DNA from: CAYVBN01 sp964538565
GTDB lineage: Bacteria > Pseudomonadota > Alphaproteobacteria > Rhizobiales > Xanthobacteraceae
Assembly: GCA_964538565.1 (NCBI GenBank)
Contig: CAZIGW010000152.1
Coordinates: forward strand, 1-12,359
Reading direction: 5' to 3'
DNA: 12,359 nt
In this document: piece by piece, positions 7,942 to 12,359 of the stretch
How the letters are laid out: every line of letters begins with the position of its first letter
How positions within the stretch are numbered: the stretch's first letter is position 1
The notes under the pieces: generated by a model
Told to the model about the DNA's origin: nothing
Database searches by the model: none
The model's input: the letters and a program-made list of their open reading frames with translations, nothing else
Position numbers and translations under genes: made by a program

Positions 7942-8928
7942 TCAGCTCAGGACGACGTTGAGCGCGGACTCCGGCAGTTCCTGACCGAAAGAGCGCTGAT
8001 AGAACTCGGCGACGATCGGCCGCTCCAGTTCGTCGCACTTGTTGAGGAAGGTGACCCGGAAGGCAAAGCCGACGTCCTTGAAGATCTCCGAGTTCTCGGC
8101 CCAGGTGATGACGGTTCGCGGGCTCATCACGGTGGAGATGTCGCCGTTCATGAACGCGTTGCGCGTGAGATCGGCCACCCGCACCATCTTGTTGACGATG
8201 TCGCGGCCCTGGTCGGTGCGGTAGTGCTTCGCCTTGGCGAGCACGATCTCCACCTCGTTGTCGTGCGGCAGATAGTTGAGCGTGGTCACGATCGACCAGC
8301 GGTCCATCTGGCCCTGGTTGATCTGCTGCGTGCCGTGGTAGAGCCCGGAGGTATCGCCGAGCCCGACCGTGTTGGCGGTCGCGAACAGGCGGAAGGCCGG
8401 ATGCGGCTTGATCACCTTGTTCTGGTCGAGCAGCGTCAGCTTGCCCGAGACTTCGAGCACGCGCTGGATCACGAACATCACGTCGGGACGCCCCGCGTCG
8501 TATTCGTCGAAGCACAGCGCCACGTTGTGCTGCAGCGCCCACGGCAGAATGCCGTCGCGGAATTCGGTGACCTGGTGGCCTTCGCGGATGACGATCGCGT
8601 CCTTGCCGATCAGGTCGATGCGGCTGATGTGGCTGTCGAGGTTGACGCGCACGCACGGCCAGTTGAGCCGCGCGGCGACCTGCTCGATGTGCGTGGACTT
8701 GCCGGTGCCGTGGTAGCCCGTGACCATGACGCGGCGGTTGCGCGCAAAGCCGGCGAGAATCGCGAGCGTGGTGGCGCGGTCGAACAGATAATCCGGGTCC
8801 ACGTCGGGAACGTGCTCGTCCGCCTCCGAATAGGCGGGTACTTCCATGTCGCTGTCGATGCCGAAGACCTGACGGACCGACACTTTCATATCCGGCAGGC
8901 CGGCGACTGCTTCCGTTGCAACGCTCAT
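7942..8928 (-). CDS. cobS: Aerobic cobaltochelatase subunit CobS (AAA+ ATPase)
   Basis: A 328-residue CobS, full length. AAA+ ATPase that assembles with CobT and drives cobalt insertion by CobN. The N-terminus has KVSVRQVFGIDSDMEVPAY (15-33). Walker A is GYHGTGKST at 71-79, Walker B VALCFDEYD at 136-144, sensor 1 ATANT at 183-187, and a likely arginine finger lies in QMDRW (R210). The C-terminal half has NGDISTVMSPRTVITWAEN and ends LPESALNVVLS, as in other alphaproteobacterial CobS. The start at 8928 is supported by GGAGGA at 8932-8937. It is followed by cobT after 44 bp. The 207-bp leader region contains a strong hairpin; no cobalamin riboswitch motif was recognised there. Confidence 0.98.
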   Translation of the reverse strand: MSVATEAVAGLPDMKVSVRQVFGIDSDMEVPAYSEADEHVPDVDPDYLFDRATTLAILAGFARNRRVMVTGYHGTGKSTHIEQVAARLNWPCVRVNLDSHISRIDLIGKDAIVIREGHQVTEFRDGILPWALQHNVALCFDEYDAGRPDVMFVIQRVLEVSGKLTLLDQNKVIKPHPAFRLFATANTVGLGDTSGLYHGTQQINQGQMDRWSIVTTLNYLPHDNEVEIVLAKAKHYRTDQGRDIVNKMVRVADLTRNAFMNGDISTVMSPRTVITWAENSEIFKDVGFAFRVTFLNKCDELERPIVAEFYQRSFGQELPESALNVVLS

Positions 8929-8965
8929 TGATCCTCCGTGCCGAGTTGCTACCCGGACCTCATGT

Positions 8966-8988
8966 GCGCCGTCGAGGGGCGACGGCGC
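8966..8988. promoter_or_regulatory. Strong GC hairpin in the cobS leader region
   Basis: GCGCCGTCG at 8966-8974 and CGACGGCGC at 8980-8988 form a perfect 9-bp stem around a 5-nt loop, about 28 bp upstream of the cobS Shine-Dalgarno. A perfect 12-bp palindrome, TTGCGCGCGCAA, lies next to it at 8995-9006. There is no U-tract on either strand, so this is not a standard intrinsic terminator. It could be a leader structure controlling cobS or an operator. Confidence 0.45.
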
Positions 8989-9147
8989 CGTTCATTGCGC
9001 GCGCAACCCGCGGGGAGCGAAATCCACGACTCGAACTCCGACCGCGGGGCGCGCCGGACCCCGATGCGCGACTCGGCTGGGGTATGCAGGGCGAATGCGG
9101 GGTGACCTTAGCAGAAACCGCAGCGGCGGCGGAAGCCACCCGGAAGC

Positions 9148-9783
9148 TCAGCAAAACCCGGTCGATTTCAAGTAGTTGTAGGCCTCGATGATCTCGCGCA
9201 GCTTGTCTTCCGAGGCCCGATCCCCGCCGTTCGCGTCCGGGTGATGGCGCTTCACGAGTTCCTTGAACCTAGCCTTGATATCGTCCCGGCCGGCCTCGAT
9301 CTCAAGCCCCAGCGTGTGAAATGCCCGGCGCTCCGCGTTGCGGACGCCGCGGCGTTCGACTTGCGGCGCCATCCGCTCGGAATGGCTGCGCGCGCCGGCG
9401 CCCGATCCCTGGAACATGCCGAACGGGTCGGCCGTCCCGCCGGGCGCGTCGAACAGACGGCCCGGATCGAATCGCCGTCCGGCGCCCAGTCCCATTTTCC
9501 ACGTGGGCCGATGGCCGGTAACGGCATCCTTTTGATAGCGCGCCACCGCCTCCTCGCTCATGCCGGCGAAGAAATTGTAGGACTGGTTGTACTCGCGCAC
9601 ATGGTCGAGGCAAAAGCGCCAATACTCCTGTTCGCGCAACCGCCCCTTCGGGGCGCGGTGCGTCGCGGGCGCGCGGCAGCCCGGCCACTCGCACGCCGGG
9701 CAGTGTGCGCGCGCACGCCGGTCCTGGTCGGGCTTGACACGGATGCGATCGAACAGGGGCGAGTCGAATTTCATGGCGTCCAT
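9148..9783 (-). CDS. J-domain (DnaJ-like) protein, C-terminal J domain
   Basis: A 211-residue protein with a J domain at its C-terminus (about 154-208), including the HPD tripeptide at 181-183 in KRHHPDANGGDRASEDKL and the closing helix EIIEAYNYLKSTGFC. J domains stimulate the ATPase of DnaK-type Hsp70s. The N-terminal half is Cys/His-rich: C28, C31, C36, then C58 and H61 in FCLDHVREYN, a plausible zinc site. The conserved block YNFFAGMSEEAVARYQKDAVTGHRPTWKMG (70-99) follows. ATG 9783 was chosen; ATG 9774 (MKFDSPLFDRIR) is an equally good alternative. The frame continues upstream into the opposite strand of bolA, which is not credible. It lies just upstream of cobS on the same strand, 219 bp away, so it may act in CobST assembly, but that is inference. 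Confidence 0.88.
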   Translation of the reverse strand: MDAMKFDSPLFDRIRVKPDQDRRARAHCPACEWPGCRAPATHRAPKGRLREQEYWRFCLDHVREYNQSYNFFAGMSEEAVARYQKDAVTGHRPTWKMGLGAGRRFDPGRLFDAPGGTADPFGMFQGSGAGARSHSERMAPQVERRGVRNAERRAFHTLGLEIEAGRDDIKARFKELVKRHHPDANGGDRASEDKLREIIEAYNYLKSTGFC

Positions 9784-9853
9784 TATGCGAACTTCAGTCT
9801 CTCCGCCGCAAGCTTGACAAATCGTTTTCGTCAGGTCCTCGCTTCGCACGGCG

Positions 9854-9882
9854 TTGACCTGGATCGCGGCGGCGCTTAATGG
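9854..9882 (+). promoter_or_regulatory. Candidate bolA promoter, possibly giving a leaderless mRNA
   Basis: TTGACC at 9854-9859 and TAATGG at 9877-9882 are 17 bp apart. A transcript from here would begin at about 9889-9892, at or within three bases of the bolA ATG. No convincing Shine-Dalgarno precedes that ATG, which fits a leaderless message. The -10 box is only moderately good. Confidence 0.35.
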
Positions 9883-9891
9883 ACGGCCACC

Positions 9892-10167
9892 ATGCGCGTT
9901 CAGAATGTCATTACGACGAAGCTCACCGCGGCGTTCGCTCCCGAGAGCCTGAAGGTCGTCGACGAATCCCACCAGCACGAGGGGCATGCCGGCCACCGGC
10001 CCGGCGGCGAGACCCACTACCGCGTCTATATCGTGTCGGAGGCCTTCCGCGGAAAGACCCGGATCGAACGGCATCGCATGATCAACGCGGTGCTCGCCGG
10101 CGAGCTTGCCTCCGGCGTGCACGCGCTCGCCATTCACGCCGCCGCGCCCGGCGAAGGCGGCCCGTGA
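9892..10167 (+). CDS. bolA: BolA family protein
   Basis: A 91-residue BolA protein. BolA proteins bind [2Fe-2S] clusters together with monothiol glutaredoxins and act in iron-sulfur trafficking and stress or envelope regulation. The family core is clear: LKVVDESHQHEGH, GGETHYRVYIVSEAFRGKTRIERHRMINAVLAGEL and VHALAIHAAAP. The FRGK-ERHR helix-turn segment with its conserved His is intact. The loop after the first strand is His-rich (four His within HQHEGHAGH), a likely cluster-ligand region. It is divergent from the J-domain gene (108 bp apart) and convergent with the CNNM gene, whose stop lies only 27 bp beyond its own. No grxD is present in the window. Confidence 0.95.
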   Translation: MRVQNVITTKLTAAFAPESLKVVDESHQHEGHAGHRPGGETHYRVYIVSEAFRGKTRIERHRMINAVLAGELASGVHALAIHAAAPGEGGP

Positions 10168-10194
10168 ACCGGTCTCGCCCGGACAGGGTGCCGC

Positions 10195-11481
10195 TTACGC
10201 GACCGCGGCTCCCTGGCGGGCCAGCGGCGTGACGCGCAAGGCGGTGATGCGGTTGCGGTGCTTGCGCAACACGCGAAAACGAAATCCGTGGAACGTGAAG
10301 ATCTGGCCCGCTTCCGGGATCGAGCGCGCCTCGTGAATGACGAGCCCGGCCACGGTCGTCGCTTCGTCATCGGGCAGATGCCAATCCATCACCCGGTTGA
10401 GATCGCGGATCGGCACGGCGCCGTCGACATAGACCGACCCGTCCGGTTGCGGGCGCACGCCGGAGACGACCACGTCGTGCTCGTCCGAGATGTCGCCGAC
10501 GATCTCCTCGAGGATGTCCTCCAGCGTCAGCAGTCCCATCACCTCGCCGTACTCGTCGACCACCAGCGCGAAGTGCGCCTTGCGCCGGCGGAACGACTTG
10601 AGCTGCTCCGAGAGCGGGCGGATGTCGGGCACGAACCAGGGCGGACGCGCGATCGCCGCGATGTCGACCTTGGACAGGTCGCCGTCGGCCGCCTGGATCG
10701 CCCGCAGCAGGTCCTTCGCGTGCAGAACGCCGACGATGTTTTCCGGCTTGCCGCGCCACAGCGGGATGCGCGTCACCGTCGCGGCGAGCACCGCCTTGAC
10801 GACCTCCTCGGGCGGGTCGTCGGCATTGACGGTGATCATCTCGGTGCGGTGGATCATCACGTCCGAGACCTCGAGGTCGCGCAGGTCGAGCAGGCCGCCG
10901 AGCATGTCGCGGTCGAGCTTTTCGACGCTGCCCTCGCGATGAAGAAGATCGACCGCGCCGCGCAGTTCCTCGTGCGGGGTGAGCAGCGGCTCGCTCTCGG
11001 CGCCGCGGAAATGCAGCCGCTTGAGGAGCCACGCCACCAGCCAGTCGATCGCGACCAGCACCGGCGCGAGCGCCCGCACGATGCGGTCCATCGGGCGCGC
11101 GACCGCGATGGCGAGGCGATCCGGGGCGTTGATCGCCGCCGTCTTCGGCAGGACCTCGCAGAACACGACCACCAGAACGGTCATGACGATGGTGGCGTAG
11201 ATCACCCCGACGTCGCCGAACCAGGCGAGCAGGAGGCCGGTCGCCAGCGTGGAGGCCGTGATGTTCGCCACGTTGTTGCCGATGAGGAGCGCGCCGAGCA
11301 GCCGTTCGCGTTGCTCGAGCAGGCGATTGACGATGCCCGCACGGCGGTTTCCGGTCTTCTCGAGCCGCAGCATGGCTGCGCGCGAGGAGGCCGTCAGTGC
11401 CGTCTCGCTGCCGGAGAAAAAGAAGGACAACAGCAGGCAGAGCAGGACGACGACAAGGCTGAACCACTCGGAAGCGTTCAT
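10195..11481 (-). CDS. CNNM/CorC (HlyC) family transporter with CBS domains
   Basis: A 428-residue inner-membrane protein of the CNNM/CorC type, often labelled hemolysin. The family is tied to Mg2+ and Co2+ transport or resistance. The DUF21 (CNNM) membrane domain spans about 1-190, with hydrophobic segments near 8-28, 62-88, 93-115 and 135-157. It contains FFSGSETALT (21-30), LLIGNNVANI (65-74) and the E-V-L-P-K-T motif near 109-114. A CBS pair follows (about 205-330, including VVDEYGEVMGLLTLEDILEEIVGD), then the CorC_HlyC domain (about 345-420). Its ATG overlaps the aroB stop as ATGA (11478-11481), so it is probably translated by coupling to aroB. The transported ion is not shown by the sequence. 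Confidence 0.95.
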   Translation of the reverse strand: MNASEWFSLVVVLLCLLLSFFFSGSETALTASSRAAMLRLEKTGNRRAGIVNRLLEQRERLLGALLIGNNVANITASTLATGLLLAWFGDVGVIYATIVMTVLVVVFCEVLPKTAAINAPDRLAIAVARPMDRIVRALAPVLVAIDWLVAWLLKRLHFRGAESEPLLTPHEELRGAVDLLHREGSVEKLDRDMLGGLLDLRDLEVSDVMIHRTEMITVNADDPPEEVVKAVLAATVTRIPLWRGKPENIVGVLHAKDLLRAIQAADGDLSKVDIAAIARPPWFVPDIRPLSEQLKSFRRRKAHFALVVDEYGEVMGLLTLEDILEEIVGDISDEHDVVVSGVRPQPDGSVYVDGAVPIRDLNRVMDWHLPDDEATTVAGLVIHEARSIPEAGQIFTFHGFRFRVLRKHRNRITALRVTPLARQGAAVA

Positions 11482-12359
11482 CGCTCGGCGAGCTTCTCCG
11501 CGAGAAAGGCGCGCACGTCCGCGGCCTCGACGTCCGGCGCCACGAACGCGGCGCCGATCGCGCGCACCAGAATGAACGTCAGCTTGCCCCGTCTGACCTT
11601 CTTGTCCTGCGCCATCAGGTCCATGATCCGATCGACGCCGGGCTCTTCGCCCGGCACGTCGGACACATGGGTGGGCAGCCCGACGGCCGCAAGATGCCGC
11701 ACGACCCGTTCGGCCTCGGCGGCAGGCAGCAGCCCGCGCCGAGCCGAGAATTCGAAAGCCAGCGCCATCCCGAGCGCCACCGCTTCGCCGTGCAGCAGCC
11801 GCTCGGAGAAACCGGCGGCCGCCTCGAAGGCGTGGCCGAAGGTGTGCCCCAGGTTGAGCAGGGCGCGCTCGCCCGTTTCACGCTCGTCGCGCGCCACGAT
11901 CGCCGCCTTCATGCGGCAGCTCGTGGCGATGGCGTGCTCGCGCGCGGCGGCTCCGGCGAACACGTCGGCCGCGTTCGCCTCGAGCCAGGAGAAGAACGCT
12001 GCGTCTCCCAGCAGTCCGTATTTGACGACCTCGGCGTAGCCGGCGCGAAACGCGCGCGGCGGCAGCGTGTCGAGCACGGCCGTGTCGGCGAGCACGAGGC
12101 ACGGCTGGTGGAAGGCGCCGATCAGGTTCTTGCCGTGCCGCGAATTGATTCCGGTCTTGCCGCCGACGGAGGAATCGACCTGCGCTAGAAGTGTGGTCGG
12201 CACCTGGACGAAATCGAGGCCGCGCCGCACGCAGGCGGCGGCGAAGCCGGCGAGATCGCCGATGACGCCGCCGCCGAGCGCGATGACCAGATCGCCGCGC
12301 TCGATCCGCGCCGCGATCAAAGCCTCGCAGACCGCCTCGAAGGTGGCGATGCTTTTCGA
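11478..12359 (-). CDS. aroB: 3-dehydroquinate synthase, N-terminus beyond window
   Basis: AroB converts DAHP to 3-dehydroquinate, the second step of the shikimate pathway, using NAD+ and a divalent metal. The frame is open from the right edge (293 residues in the window); roughly the first 80-90 residues are missing. The visible part begins SKSIATFEAVCEAL. It then has the nucleotide-binding LVIALGGGVIGDLAGF, QVPTTLLAQVDSSVGGKTGIN, KNLIGAFHQP, the catalytic/metal AEVVKYG, and the metal-binding NLGHTFGHAFE and LLHGEAVALGM. An apparent internal TTG start at 12320 is not the true start, because the family sequence continues upstream of it. The TGA stop overlaps the CNNM start by four bases. Confidence 0.97.
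   Translation of the reverse strand, partial: SKSIATFEAVCEALIAARIERGDLVIALGGGVIGDLAGFAAACVRRGLDFVQVPTTLLAQVDSSVGGKTGINSRHGKNLIGAFHQPCLVLADTAVLDTLPPRAFRAGYAEVVKYGLLGDAAFFSWLEANAADVFAGAAAREHAIATSCRMKAAIVARDERETGERALLNLGHTFGHAFEAAAGFSERLLHGEAVALGMALAFEFSARRGLLPAAEAERVVRHLAAVGLPTHVSDVPGEEPGVDRIMDLMAQDKKVRRGKLTFILVRAIGAAFVAPDVEAADVRAFLAEKLAER

Noticed and set aside
6986..7984. 332-codon plus-strand frame with hydrophobic Leu/Val runs
   Set aside because: It is antisense to the acidic linker of CobT; Asp/Glu codons read backwards give Leu/Val-rich, membrane-like sequence.
8941..9147. Cobalamin riboswitch ahead of cobS
   Set aside because: I looked for a B12-box-like conserved sequence and supporting helices and could not identify them; only a simple hairpin and a palindrome are present.
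9814..9819. Consensus TTGACA on the plus strand upstream of bolA
   Set aside because: No acceptable -10 box lies 16-18 bp downstream; the TTGACC/TAATGG pair at 9854-9882 fits better.
9784..10137. N-terminal extension of the J-domain protein to 10137
   Set aside because: It would run antisense through bolA, and the extra residues match nothing; the family N-terminus is MKFDSPLFDRIR-like.
10258..12039. 593-codon open frame on the plus strand
   Set aside because: It lies opposite the CNNM gene and aroB, both with clear motifs. It is a GC-driven shadow.
1..12359. Mobile elements, CRISPR arrays, tRNA or rRNA genes, defence or toxin-antitoxin systems
   Set aside because: No transposase or integrase motifs, repeat arrays, structural RNA sequences or defence-type domains were seen; all sizeable genes belong to core families.

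Overview
The window is GC-rich, densely packed chromosomal DNA with the gene content and gene order of an alphaproteobacterium, most likely Hyphomicrobiales (Rhizobiales; the Bradyrhizobium/Rhodopseudomonas side fits). The protein evidence is an SUV3-like helicase, a DUF3108 protein beside rpmB, the aerobic-type cobaltochelatase pair CobS/CobT, a J-domain protein with a Cys/His-rich N-terminus, BolA, and aroB followed by a CNNM/CorC-type protein. No mobile element, tRNA, rRNA, CRISPR array or other sign of horizontal transfer was seen. This is a core-genome neighbourhood rather than an accessory island.

Layout from left to right. (1) An SUV3-type RNA helicase on the minus strand starts at 2944 and runs off the left edge. 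(2) A secreted DUF3108 protein lies upstream of it on the minus strand. (3) A 417-bp divergent gap holds a near-consensus sigma-70 promoter for rpmB (L28), which reads on the plus strand. (4) A minus-strand set reads J-domain protein, cobS, cobT, then a phytase-like 'esterase-like' secreted protein. The last two are joined by a TTGA stop/start overlap with a strong internal Shine-Dalgarno. (5) bolA is divergent from the J-domain gene and convergent with the next gene. (6) On the minus strand aroB runs in from the right edge and overlaps a CNNM/CorC-type membrane protein by ATGA.

How the genes fit together. CobS (AAA+ ATPase) and CobT (VWA/MIDAS protein) form the ATPase part of the aerobic cobaltochelatase, which puts Co2+ into hydrogenobyrinate a,c-diamide. 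The large subunit CobN is not in the window. The J-domain protein just upstream could supply Hsp70-linked assembly. The CNNM protein (divalent metal transport family) and BolA (iron-sulfur and iron homeostasis family) make a loosely metal-related neighbourhood, but a shared function is inference. AroB feeds the shikimate pathway. RpmB and the helicase belong to translation and RNA metabolism.

I found no convincing new defence, mobile or biosynthetic system. The points most worth a second look are the coupled cobT/phytase-like pair with its TTG start, a strong hairpin and palindrome in the cobS leader, the palindromes and 26-codon ORF ahead of the helicase, the possibly leaderless bolA transcript, and the long Ala/Pro-rich tail of the helicase.
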